NCBI GenBank assembly: GCA_035719045.1
Contig: DASTGO010000028.1
Span: 1 to 28,408 of the forward strand
DNA: 28,408 bases
Reading direction: 5' to 3'
From: DASTGO01 sp035719045
Lineage (GTDB): Bacteria > Actinomycetota > Actinomycetes > Actinomycetales > Kineosporiaceae
In this document: in pieces, positions 1 to 6,802 of the stretch
Layout: each line of letters starts with the position of its first letter
Position numbering within the stretch: the first letter of the stretch is position 1
Position numbers and translations under genes: made by a program
The notes under the pieces: model-generated
Database searches by the model: none
What the model saw: only the letters and a program-made list of their open reading frames with translations
Told to the model about the DNA's origin: nothing

Positions 1-4
1 GGGG

Positions 5-78
5 TGGCCAGGGGCGGGGTCGAACCGCCGACCTTCCGATTTTCAGTCGGACGCTCGTACCAACTGAGCTACCTGGCC
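5..78 (-). tRNA. tRNA-Phe (GAA)
   Basis: A full cloverleaf reads on the minus strand. The acceptor stem GGCCAGG pairs with CCTGGCC, and the T-arm reads GGCGGTTCGACCCCGCC. The anticodon loop CTGAAAA (plus positions 40-46) has anticodon GAA, for phenylalanine. The discriminator A is followed by CCC rather than CCA, so CCA must be added after transcription, as is common in actinomycetes. It is the last of three tRNA genes in the same direction, probably cut from one transcript. Confidence 0.96.
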
Positions 79-106
79 GTACGACCGGATCGTGATCCGG
101 ACGAAG

Positions 107-180
107 CGACCCCGACGGGACTCGAACCCGCGACCTCCGCCGTGACAGGGCGGCGCGCTAACCAACTGCGCTACGGGGCC
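107..180 (-). tRNA. tRNA-Asp (GTC)
   Basis: On the minus strand the acceptor GGCCCCG pairs with CGGGGTC, allowing one G-T pair, and the discriminator is G. The anticodon loop CTGTCAC gives GTC (plus 144-146), for aspartate. The T-arm is GCGGGTTCGAGTCCCGT. No CCA is encoded. It is the middle gene of the Glu-Asp-Phe cluster, 28 nt upstream of tRNA-Phe. Confidence 0.96.
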
Positions 181-199
181 TTGGTGGTCACCAAGACCG

Positions 200-272
200 T
201 GCCCCCAACGGGATTCGAACCCGTGCTACCGCCTTGAAAGGGCGGCGTCCTAGGCCACTAGACGATGAGGGC
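200..272 (-). tRNA. tRNA-Glu (TTC)
   Basis: The minus-strand acceptor GCCCTCA pairs with TGGGGGC (one G-T pair). The anticodon loop CTTTCAA gives TTC (plus 236-238), for glutamate. The T-arm is CACGGGTTCGAATCCCGT. It is the promoter-proximal gene of the cluster, 19 nt before tRNA-Asp, and CCA is not encoded. Confidence 0.96.
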
Positions 273-591
273 GTCACGACGCTCCCCTTGACGTCCGGGA
301 TCCCGTCGAGGACTGGGACAGCATATGGGTTGAGTGGCGTCATCTCCAAAGCGGATCTGTTTTTGCAGGTCAGCGCGTATATCCATGATCTTGAAGGCTC
401 CTGGGGGCTGGAGTGCGGGCCAGTTGCGCCCCCACCTGGAGGGCTCGATGCCGGGGGTGACGGGTGGGCGGCCGGCCCGGCTGGTCCGGATCGCCCTGGT
501 GTGGGCGATCCAGACCACTTCGCGTGAGCCCGCCGGGGCAGTTCACCGGGATCGGTTCGCGTCGGACCGCCGGCCTGCCTGACCGCTGGGT
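273..591. other. Gap without a gene between tRNA-Glu and the epimerase
   Basis: Apart from the candidate tRNA promoter at 321-349 I see nothing convincing here. Short open frames on both strands lack a ribosome binding site and family features. There is no strong hairpin next to the end of the epimerase gene at 592. Confidence 0.5.
321..349 (-). promoter_or_regulatory. Candidate promoter of the tRNA cluster
   Basis: On the minus strand, TTGGAG (plus 344-349) is separated by exactly 17 nt from ATATGC (plus 321-326). These resemble -35 and -10 elements of a housekeeping sigma factor. The start would fall about 40 nt before tRNA-Glu. The match is partial, so this is an inference from position and spacing. 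Confidence 0.35.
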
Positions 592-1431
592 TCAGCCGGG
601 TTCGGCGACGTGGTCGCGCCAGGAGTACTCCGGCACGAAGCCGAGGACGGCCCGGGCCCGGTCGGTGGCCAGCAGGGAGCCGTACCGGTCGATCTCCCGG
701 GTCACCCGGACCCCGGGGAACACCTCGGCCATCAGGTCCGCCGATGGGCGGGGCATCACGGTGTCGGCGGCGGCGATGACGTAGTTCGAGGAGCCCTGGA
801 CCTCGGCCGTGAGTGCCTTCTGGCAGGCCTGGGCGGCGTCCCGTTCGTCGATGTAGGCCCAGAGGTTCCACCGGCGGGACCGGACGTCCTGCCAGTACTC
901 CGGGAAGCGTTCGTAGTCGCTCGGGCCGAGGATGTTCGAGAACCGCAGGCCGACGAACGGGATGTCCGACCAGGCGGAGATCTGCTCGGCGATGGTCTCG
1001 CTGGCCACCTTCGACAGGGCGTACGTCGAGGTCGGCAGCGGGTAGTGGTCCTCGTCGACGGGGACGTACCGCGGCGGGACGTCGAAGGGCAACCCGAGGG
1101 TGGTCTCGCTGGACGCCCACACCACCCGCTCCAGGCCGACCGTGGCGGCCGCGTGGAACACGTTGAAGTTCATCGCCATGTTCGTGTTGAACGTCGTCGC
1201 CGGGGTGTACAGGCCGGGCGCCGGGATGTTCGCCAGGTGCACCACGGCCTGTACACCGTCGAGGACCTGGACGGCCTGCCCGTAGTCGGTGAGGTCCGCC
1301 CGGATCACCCCGAAGTCGTAGGTGGCCGCCGTGATGTCGGTCGCCACGACGTCGTAGCCGTGGTCCCGCAGGTCCTGGACGATGACCCGCCCTGCCTTGC
1401 CGCTCGCCCCGGTCACGCAGACCCGTGTCAT
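592..1431 (-). CDS. NAD(P)-dependent epimerase/dehydratase (extended SDR)
   Basis: A 279-residue Rossmann enzyme of the extended short-chain dehydrogenase family, probably acting on a nucleotide sugar or related substrate in the cytoplasm; the substrate cannot be read from sequence. The N-terminal dinucleotide motif GxxGxxG is G8-ASG-KAG14. The catalytic pair is Y137-xxx-K141 (TYALSK), with SS at 107-108 supplying the serine of the triad. A typical ADLTD segment at 46-50 follows strand 3. The ATG at 1431 is preferred over the much longer open frame upstream because a GAGGAGG ribosome site lies 5 nt before it, the protein starts directly with the Rossmann strand (MTRVCVTGASG), and the upstream extension is low-complexity and lies over the opposite gene. 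It is divergent from the metallopeptidase and appears monocistronic. Confidence 0.88.
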   Translation of the reverse strand: MTRVCVTGASGKAGRVIVQDLRDHGYDVVATDITAATYDFGVIRADLTDYGQAVQVLDGVQAVVHLANIPAPGLYTPATTFNTNMAMNFNVFHAAATVGLERVVWASSETTLGLPFDVPPRYVPVDEDHYPLPTSTYALSKVASETIAEQISAWSDIPFVGLRFSNILGPSDYERFPEYWQDVRSRRWNLWAYIDERDAAQACQKALTAEVQGSSNYVIAAADTVMPRPSADLMAEVFPGVRVTREIDRYGSLLATDRARAVLGFVPEYSWRDHVAEPG

Positions 1432-1563
1432 TCCGGCCTCCTCGATTCGTCTGCCCGATCCTGGTGTCCGGCCCACATTCTTGCCCGGCCCCGCCCCGCC
1501 CCTTGGACCTCCCACCCCGGCACGGCGAGGATCGGCCGGGGATCGACCGGGAGGGGAGGCGGG

Positions 1564-1917
1564 ATGGCCGAGATGTCCCGGGAGGAGTTCGAGGAGGCGG
1601 TGGCCGACGCCCTCGACGCCGTCCCCGAGGAGCTGGCCCGGCTGATGACCAACGTCGTGGTGCTGGTCGAGGACGACGCCCCCGAGGACGACCCGGACCT
1701 GCTGGGACTCTACGAGGGCACGCCGCTGACCGAGCGGGACTCCTGGTGGGCGGCCGGCTCCCTGCCGGACCGGATCACGGTCTTCCGCCACCCGACCCTC
1801 GAGGTCTGCGACAGCCGGGACGAGGTGGTCGAGGAGGTCCGGATCACCGTGATCCACGAGATCGCGCACCACTTCGGCATCGACGACGACCGGCTGCACG
1901 AGCTCGGCTGGTCCTGA
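1564..1917 (+). CDS. Zincin-like metallopeptidase family protein (DUF1025/Zincin_1-like)
   Basis: A 117-residue soluble, acidic protein. The HExxH zinc motif is H98-E99-IA-H102, followed by HFGIDDDRLHELGW, which is the hallmark ending of the small actinobacterial zincin-like family (Pfam Zincin_1). H112 in the RLHEL segment may be the third ligand. Members are short like this one and have no established substrate. The start is the ATG at 1564 because a GGAGGGGAGG ribosome site sits just upstream; a second in-frame ATG nine bases later lacks equal spacing. The N-terminal MSREEFEEAVADALDAVPEEL is typical of the family. It stands alone, divergent from the epimerase. Confidence 0.85.
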   Translation: MAEMSREEFEEAVADALDAVPEELARLMTNVVVLVEDDAPEDDPDLLGLYEGTPLTERDSWWAAGSLPDRITVFRHPTLEVCDSRDEVVEEVRITVIHEIAHHFGIDDDRLHELGWS

Positions 1918-1987
1918 CGCCCGGCCCGGAATCCGGTGGTGAGGGCTGGTCGTGACGTCCGGTCCTGAAGCCCCGTCGTGAGGCTGT

Positions 1988-2024
1988 GTCCGACCGGCCT
2001 TACGGGCGTTAGGCTCGGTCGGAC
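1988..2024. promoter_or_regulatory. Nested palindrome, likely TetR operator
   Basis: Perfect 9-bp arms GTCCGACCG (1988-1996) and CGGTCGGAC (2016-2024) enclose a second near-perfect inverted repeat, GCCTTACG (1997-2004) with CGTTAGGC (2007-2014). It lies 26 nt before the start of the TetR gene, and a TAGGCT -10-like box (2010-2015) falls inside it. Autorepression by the adjacent TetR protein is the simplest reading. This is inferred from position and symmetry. Confidence 0.6.
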
Positions 2025-2050
2025 GGTGGCGTCGACGACGGGAGCGGGTG

Positions 2051-2623
2051 ATGACCGTGGAGGGGCGGCGGACGGCGAATCCGCGCGGGCAGGGCGGGCG
2101 GCTGCGGGAGGAACTCCTGGCGGCGGCACTGCGGCTGCTGGAAGCCGATCCCGGCGTGGTGTTCACCCTGCGCGGAGTGGCCCGGGAGGCCGGGGTGGCC
2201 GCCCCCAGCGTCTACGACCACTTCCCGCGGCTGCCCGATCTGGTCGCCGCCGTGCGGGACCAGTGCGCAGCCGACCTGCTGGCCGCCCTGGAGCGGGTCT
2301 CCCGGCGCTCGGTCCGGAAGGAGCCGGCGGAACGGCTGCGTGCGGTGGTACGGGCCTATCTGCGCCGGGGGCTGGAGGCTCCGGGCCTGTATGCGGCCGC
2401 CATGGCCGGGCCTGCGGGCACGATGGTCGTGGACCTGTTCGCCGACCTGCTCCCCGGCACCGTGCCGGGACGGGCCACGCAGGCCGGTCGTCGGGCGGCC
2501 GCCCTCACCCTGTGGACCCGGCTGCACGGGATCGTTGCCCTGCGCACCGCCGCTCCAGGGACCGGATGGCCCGCCCTGGACCGCCAGCTCGACACCGCCC
2601 TGGCCGGTCTGCTCCGGGACTGA
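2051..2623 (+). CDS. TetR/AcrR family transcriptional regulator
   Basis: A 190-residue one-component regulator. Residues 16-62 form the TetR_N helix-turn-helix (LREELLAAALRLLEADPG, then FTLRGVAREAGVAAPSVYDHF with the recognition helix at about 50-58). The rest is a ligand-binding domain of the kind seen with the TetR_C WHG group (LTLWTRLHGIVALR, 153-165). ATG 2051 is chosen with a GGAG site at 2041-2044; an overlapping GTG at 2048 adds one residue and cannot be excluded. The gene follows a large palindrome (1988-2024) that is probably its own operator. The next gene is convergent, so the regulated target is not evident beyond self-control. The ligand is unknown. Confidence 0.85.
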   Translation: MTVEGRRTANPRGQGGRLREELLAAALRLLEADPGVVFTLRGVAREAGVAAPSVYDHFPRLPDLVAAVRDQCAADLLAALERVSRRSVRKEPAERLRAVVRAYLRRGLEAPGLYAAAMAGPAGTMVVDLFADLLPGTVPGRATQAGRRAAALTLWTRLHGIVALRTAAPGTGWPALDRQLDTALAGLLRD

Positions 2624-2671
2624 TCCAAGAAACTGGCAGCGGCGGTCCGGCAGTGGCCGCGTTCCGCCCGG

Positions 2672-3844
2672 TCAGCGGCGGTGTGCCGGGGACCCCTGGT
2701 GCAGCAGCAGCCCGACCATGCTGGCACCGATGATCGACAGCCCGGTGACCAGCAGCGCGCCACCGGCCTGGAGGGCCCCGCCGGTGTAGTGCGTGACCGC
2801 CTGCGGCACCACGGTGGCCAGCGCCAGCACCCCGACCACGAGGACGGACGCCCGCCGGCTCCATCCGTAGCCGGCGAGCCAGGCCACCGCGACCGCCAGC
2901 AGGGTCACGTACCCCGGCAGCGGGTCGCGGTGCCAGGTCAGCGACTCCGCCCCGAAGTACGTCAGAACGCCCCCGGCGGTCACCCCGACGGTCCGCTCGT
3001 CCAGCAGGCGGGTGGCCGCCAGTCCGGCCCAGACGATCCCGGTCAGGACGAACCCCCAGGGGGCCTGGGCCGAGGACCCCCAGGGGGGCCCGAGCAGTTG
3101 CGCCAGAAGGCATCCCGACCACATCGCGGTGGCCAGGTTGAGCAGCGCACCCCGGCAGGCGAGGTACCCGCCGGCCGTCACCGCGAGCGCCCCCGCACAG
3201 AACACCTCCGCCTGTCGCTGTCCGGGCACGAACTGGGCGAACGCTCCGCCGAACAGGGTGGCGGCGAGCAGGACCGCACTGCCGACCAGACGGCGCCGGG
3301 GCGTGCCGCCGGCGTGCGGGCGGGCCACCCAGCCACCTCGGGTGGAGGCCATCAGGGCCAGCGCGGCCAGCAGCAGCACGGTGCCGGGGACGGTCAGCAC
3401 AAGCACACGGTCGCCGCGGGTGAGGGTGTCCCAGCCGGGACGGACGAGCACCGCGCAGCCCGCGGCCGAGAAGACTGCGCCGAGGTAGCCGCCGACCTCG
3501 GCGAGCAGGGCGGGCCAGGCCCGGCCGCGGCGCCGGCTGCGCCCGGCGGGCAGACCTGCCGGCGGTGTGGTCACGGCGGGGATCTCGCCGCTGGGTGGCG
3601 GCGACTGGGTGGGGACCAGATGTGGGACCGGCGTCTCGGGTGGGGGAAGGTGTTCGGGCGGGGGCGGCAGCGAGAGCCTGCGGAGCACGGCGCGGACCTG
3701 ATCGGCGGACAGCGTGCCGCGCAGGACCAGTTCGTCCAGTGCGGCGGTGAGGGCCTCCAGGGAGACCGTGTCGGCCTCCGGCGTCGACCCGGGGGAGGGG
3801 CGCCTGCAGCGGCCTTCCGGGGGCGGGGGGACGGGGGCGGCCAT
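2672..3844 (-). CDS. Multi-pass membrane protein, DUF2157-like
   Basis: A 390-residue protein. Residues 28-60 (SLEALTAALDELVLRGTLSADQVRAVLRRL) form a short helical domain like that in front of DUF2157-type membrane proteins. A Pro-rich linker (about 60-105) follows, then roughly ten hydrophobic segments from about 110 to 385 separated by short Arg-rich loops. No catalytic motif is visible and the function is unknown. ATG 3844 lacks a good ribosome site, but TAGGTT lies exactly 6 nt before it, the spacing expected for a leaderless transcript. It is convergent with TetR (48 nt gap, no clear hairpin) and divergent from the flavin-type gene. Confidence 0.7.
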   Translation of the reverse strand: MAAPVPPPPEGRCRRPSPGSTPEADTVSLEALTAALDELVLRGTLSADQVRAVLRRLSLPPPPEHLPPPETPVPHLVPTQSPPPSGEIPAVTTPPAGLPAGRSRRRGRAWPALLAEVGGYLGAVFSAAGCAVLVRPGWDTLTRGDRVLVLTVPGTVLLLAALALMASTRGGWVARPHAGGTPRRRLVGSAVLLAATLFGGAFAQFVPGQRQAEVFCAGALAVTAGGYLACRGALLNLATAMWSGCLLAQLLGPPWGSSAQAPWGFVLTGIVWAGLAATRLLDERTVGVTAGGVLTYFGAESLTWHRDPLPGYVTLLAVAVAWLAGYGWSRRASVLVVGVLALATVVPQAVTHYTGGALQAGGALLVTGLSIIGASMVGLLLHQGSPAHRR

Positions 3845-3850
3845 CTGCGC

Positions 3851-3856
3851 AACCTA
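3851..3856 (-). promoter_or_regulatory. Candidate -10 of a leaderless transcript
   Basis: On the minus strand TAGGTT (TANNNT) ends 6 nt before the ATG at 3844, which puts the expected transcription start at the start codon. There is no convincing ribosome site between them. Confidence 0.4.
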
Positions 3857-3988
3857 CGTCCCGCGAGCGTGGTTGTCCTGGGTACGAGGGCACGCCTGCG
3901 GCGGCCGGACTCCGGCGCGCCGTCGCAGGTCAGCGGGCATGTCAGGGTGGATCTCGGACTACAGTCGGCAGGCGCGCGGGGGCCGTTC

Positions 3989-4018
3989 CGACAGGACCTT
4001 GGACCCGCGCCCCTGTCG
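3989..4018. promoter_or_regulatory. DosR-like box inside an inverted repeat
   Basis: AGGACCTTGGACCC (3993-4006) matches 10 of 14 positions of the DosR/DevR core GGGACTTTAGTCCC as I recall it. The segment is flanked by a perfect 7-bp inverted repeat, CGACAGG (3989-3995) and CCTGTCG (4012-4018). It lies 40-70 nt before a PNPOx-fold gene, a gene type often found in DosR regulons. The assignment is an inference. Confidence 0.35.
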
Positions 4019-4057
4019 TCGGGGCGATGGAACGATCCGGACATGGAGGGCCAGAAC

Positions 4058-4543
4058 ATGCAGGCAACGAACCCCGCCGAGTCCACCCCGGGAATCGACC
4101 CCGTGGCCCGCGAGACCGGCTACATGGAAGTCCTCGACGAGGAGCAGTGCTGGGAGTTGCTGTCCACCGTCGAGGTCGGGCGCCTCGCCGTCGCCGCCGC
4201 CGGTGACGTCGACATCTACCCCGTGAACTTCGTTCTCGACGGTCGCGAACTGGTGTTCCGGACGGCTGAGGGCACCAAGCTGGTCGAGGTCGTCCTGGCC
4301 GGGCGGGTGGCCTTCGAGACCGACGGGTACGACCCCGAGCATGGCCGTGCCTGGAGCGTCGTCGTCAAGGGCCAGGCCCAGGACCTGGACCGGTTCGCCG
4401 AGATCTACCACGCCCAGGACCTGCCGCTGTTCCCCTGGAACGCCTCGCCCAAGGAGCGTTTCGTCAAGATCACGCCCACCAAGATCACTGGTCGGCGGTT
4501 CACCGTCCACACCACCCGCAAGGGAGACGTCCCTCACCTGTGA
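4058..4543 (+). CDS. Pyridoxamine 5'-phosphate oxidase family (split-barrel flavin/F420-type) protein
   Basis: A 161-residue protein with the split beta-barrel pattern of the PNPOx-like superfamily: LDEEQCWELLSTVEVGRLAVAAAGDVDIYPVNFVLDGRELVFRTAEGTKL near the start, then VAFETDGYD and WSVVVKGQAQDL, and a C-terminal FVKITPTKITGRRF strand. Proteins like this bind FMN, F420 or haem and are not true pyridoxamine-phosphate oxidases; which cofactor is used here cannot be told. Start ATG 4058 has GGAGGG with a 7-nt spacer; an upstream ATG at 4043 lacks a site. Many actinobacterial homologues belong to hypoxia or dormancy regulons, in line with the DosR-like box upstream. It appears monocistronic. Confidence 0.85.
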   Translation: MQATNPAESTPGIDPVARETGYMEVLDEEQCWELLSTVEVGRLAVAAAGDVDIYPVNFVLDGRELVFRTAEGTKLVEVVLAGRVAFETDGYDPEHGRAWSVVVKGQAQDLDRFAEIYHAQDLPLFPWNASPKERFVKITPTKITGRRFTVHTTRKGDVPHL

Positions 4544-4551
4544 CCGTGGGG

Positions 4552-4574
4552 CCGCCGGTGACGACCGCCGGCGG
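4552..4574 (+). terminator. Possible hairpin terminator after the PNPOx-fold gene
   Basis: CCGCCGG (4552-4558) pairs with CCGGCGG (4568-4574) across a 9-nt loop, starting 8 nt after the stop codon. There is no T-tract, as is usual for GC-rich actinomycetes, so termination is only suggested. Confidence 0.35.
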
Positions 4575-4721
4575 GCCGGGCCGAGCAGCTGGCCCTGGTG
4601 GTGAACCGGCGTCGGCTGTTCCACGTGGCGAAGCCCGGTCCTGCCGGGGAACGCCTCACACGTGACCGGGCGACTACGGTGAACAGAGGGTTGTCCGGCG
4701 GTGTGGGTTCGGGGGTCCGGG

Positions 4722-6563
4722 ATGTCGGAGTCGGTCGGCCTGGGCGTCGGTCTCGGGGTCGGGGCCGCCGCCTACCTGGGCCTGGCCTGCTACGTCTGGC
4801 TCCACCGGCGGGCGACCGGGGGGCGTGCCCTCGTCGTCATCCTGCTCTCGGTGTTCGTCTGGAGCCTCTGCTACGGCTTCGAACTGGGGTCGCACACGGT
4901 GGCCGCGGCCCGGGTCTGGTCCGGGCTGAAGTTCCTGGGGATCGTCGGGCTCGCACCCGCGTTCTGGGCCTTCGTCATGGCCTACACCGGGCGGGCCCGG
5001 CAGGTCAGCGGCTGGGTACTGGCCCTGCTCGCCGTCGAACCGGTGACCGTGCTCACCCTCCTCTCGATCCCCGCGACGGGTGGGTTGGTGCACGACTACA
5101 CCCCAGCTCAGCAGGCCGCGATCCGGCTCGACCGGGCGCCCGTCGCGGCCGCCGGCCCCCTGTTCTGGCCGCATGCGATCTACACCTACGCGGTCATCGT
5201 GTTCTCCGCCGGGATGCTGATCACCCGGCTGGTCCAGGTGACCCGGACCTACCGGCGGCAGGCCGCCGCGCTCAGCGTCGCCGTGATGATCCCGCTGGCC
5301 GGTAACGCGATCTACAACCTCAACCCGGGGTCCACCGCCGAGGTCGACCCGACGCCGTTCCTGTTCGCCGTCACCGCGGTCATCCTGGTCTGGGGGTTCT
5401 TCCGGTTGCGGCTGCTCGACCTGGTCCCGGTGGCGCGCGGCCAGGTGGTGGAGCAGATGGTCGATGCCGTGCTGGTCCTCGACCTGTACGGGCGGGTCGT
5501 CGACGCCAATCCGGCCGGGATGGCCCTGCTCGGTGCCCGGCGCGGGGAGATCGTCGGCCGTGATGCCGCCGGCCTGCTGCCGCTGGCCGGGGTCCTGCTG
5601 GAGCGGCACACGCCGGGGGGCACCACGCGCGGGGACATGTCCCTGCGGGCCCGTCCGGGCGGCGGGTCCCGGGATCTCGCACTGTCCCTGACCTCGCTGC
5701 GGGACCGGTTCGGTGAGGAGGCGGGCCGGCTGCTCGTGGTCAGCGAAGTGACCGAGCGGATGGAGACCCAGCGGAGGCTCACCGAACTGCTCGCCGAGCA
5801 GACCCGGGTCTCGGAGATCCTGCAGACCAGCCTGCGCCCGGCCACCCTGCCGGAGGTCCCGGGGCTGCGGCTGGCCGCCCGCTCCGTCCCGGCCCAGGAG
5901 GGGGCCCGGGTCGGTGGTGACTTCTACGACGTGCACCCGTCCGTCGGCGGGGACTGGGCCTTCGTCATCGGTGACGTGTCCGGCAAGGGGGTCCGGGCCG
6001 CCGTGGTGACCTCGATGGCCCGCTACGGAGCCCGCACCCTCAGCGCCCAGGGCTGGCCCCCGGACCAACTCCTGCAACAGCTCAACGACGCCCTGCTCGA
6101 CCCGGAGGACCCGGAGCGGTTCTGCACCGTGCTCTATGGCCGGGTCACTCCGTTGCGGGCCGGGGACGGCGGAAGTCTCGGGGTCAGGATCCGGTTGGCC
6201 TCCGGCGGCCATCCGCCGCCCCTGATCCGCAGGCGGGACGGCACGGTGAGTTCGGCCCGCTGCTCCGGAACGGCGCTGGGCCTGCTGGCCGCGATCCGGG
6301 TCGGCCAGGCGGTCGTCGACCTCGCTCCGGGGGACCTGCTGCTCGCCTACACCGACGGGGTCACCGAGGCCCGCCGCGGGCTGGAGCAGTTCGGGGAGGA
6401 ACGGCTCGCCCAGGTGCTGGCGGCCGCCCAGTGGGAGGAAGCCCCCGGGCCGGCTGCCGCCGACAAGGTCGCCCATGCCGTGGCCGACCGCGTGGTGGGG
6501 ACCGTGGTCGGGGCCGCCGACCACCGTGACGACATCGCCGTCCTCGTCCTCGCCGCGATCTGA
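4722..6563 (+). CDS. Membrane sensor PP2C/SpoIIE-type serine phosphatase (7TM-PAS-PP2C)
   Basis: A 613-residue signalling protein. Residues 1-232 hold about seven membrane helices in the pattern of the N-terminal 7TM region of histidine kinases. Residues 238-345 are a PAS-like domain (VVEQMVDAVLVLDLYGRVVDANPAGMALLG). A short coiled linker (346-370) leads to a PPM/SpoIIE phosphatase at 372-613. Metal-binding motifs are GGDFYD (398-403), GDVSGKG (417-423), TDGVTEA (544-550) and a terminal DDIAVLVL. Such proteins dephosphorylate anti-anti-sigma factors to release an alternative sigma factor. No anti-sigma or STAS gene lies nearby, so the partner must be elsewhere. The start is uncertain: ATG 4722 has only a GGGGG stretch upstream, and a GTG at 4701 with AGAGGG is an alternative adding 7 residues. 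It is probably a single-gene unit. Confidence 0.88.
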   Translation: MSESVGLGVGLGVGAAAYLGLACYVWLHRRATGGRALVVILLSVFVWSLCYGFELGSHTVAAARVWSGLKFLGIVGLAPAFWAFVMAYTGRARQVSGWVLALLAVEPVTVLTLLSIPATGGLVHDYTPAQQAAIRLDRAPVAAAGPLFWPHAIYTYAVIVFSAGMLITRLVQVTRTYRRQAAALSVAVMIPLAGNAIYNLNPGSTAEVDPTPFLFAVTAVILVWGFFRLRLLDLVPVARGQVVEQMVDAVLVLDLYGRVVDANPAGMALLGARRGEIVGRDAAGLLPLAGVLLERHTPGGTTRGDMSLRARPGGGSRDLALSLTSLRDRFGEEAGRLLVVSEVTERMETQRRLTELLAEQTRVSEILQTSLRPATLPEVPGLRLAARSVPAQEGARVGGDFYDVHPSVGGDWAFVIGDVSGKGVRAAVVTSMARYGARTLSAQGWPPDQLLQQLNDALLDPEDPERFCTVLYGRVTPLRAGDGGSLGVRIRLASGGHPPPLIRRRDGTVSSARCSGTALGLLAAIRVGQAVVDLAPGDLLLAYTDGVTEARRGLEQFGEERLAQVLAAAQWEEAPGPAAADKVAHAVADRVVGTVVGAADHRDDIAVLVLAAI

Positions 6564-6634
6564 GCCGCGCACGGGTCGGACGTCCCGGTGCGCCGGACCG
6601 CCGTCGGGCATTCCCGGTTCTCCCCGGCCGGTCA

Positions 6635-6664
6635 CAGGTACCTCTCAGCCGGGGCCTGTCTAAT
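6635..6664 (+). promoter_or_regulatory. Regulator motif plus -10 of the MacAB-like operon
   Basis: CAGGTACCTCTCAG (6635-6648) occurs again with one change at 18499-18512 before the LolA-ABC operon. Here it spans the expected -35 position of a TCTAAT hexamer at 6659-6664, which differs from TATAAT in one base. The half-site pattern CAGGT-n6-CAG has an 11-bp period, typical of OmpR/PhoB-class response regulators. Such overlap with -35 is the usual arrangement for an activator. Confidence 0.5.
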
Positions 6665-6700
6665 CCGGCTCCGGCAGGGCCACCTGCCGAAGGAGGACTG

Positions 6701-6802
6701 ATGATCCACCTGTTCCCCGACGCCCGGGGTGGGCGCCGGCTTCAGCACGACAGGTCCGGTTCCGCCCGCCCGGCGCCCTCGCGACGGGCAGGCAGGTCGT
6801 GA
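6701..6802 (+). CDS. 33-codon leader ORF, translationally coupled to the adaptor gene
   Basis: ATG 6701 follows AAGGAGG (6690-6696), the best ribosome site in this region. The frame runs 33 codons and stops at TGA 6800-6802, overlapping the GTG start of the adaptor (6799) as GTGA. The peptide begins MIHLFPDARGG and is basic, with 8 Arg and 2 His and no hydrophobic segment. The adaptor itself has no good ribosome site, so its translation probably depends on ribosomes finishing this frame. It could be a regulatory leader peptide, or a relic whose only role is coupling. No homologue is recognised. The 4-nt spacer between AAGGAGG and ATG is slightly short. Confidence 0.55.
   Translation: MIHLFPDARGGRRLQHDRSGSARPAPSRRAGRS

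Noticed and set aside
592..2166. Longer form of the epimerase with about 245 extra N-terminal residues
   Set aside because: The extension lies over the metallopeptidase and TetR genes, is low-complexity, and the internal ATG at 1431 has an excellent ribosome site right before the Rossmann strand.
3571..4086. Minus-strand frame extending across the intergenic region at 3845-4057
   Set aside because: It overlaps a real gene in another frame, and the region has promoter and operator features instead.
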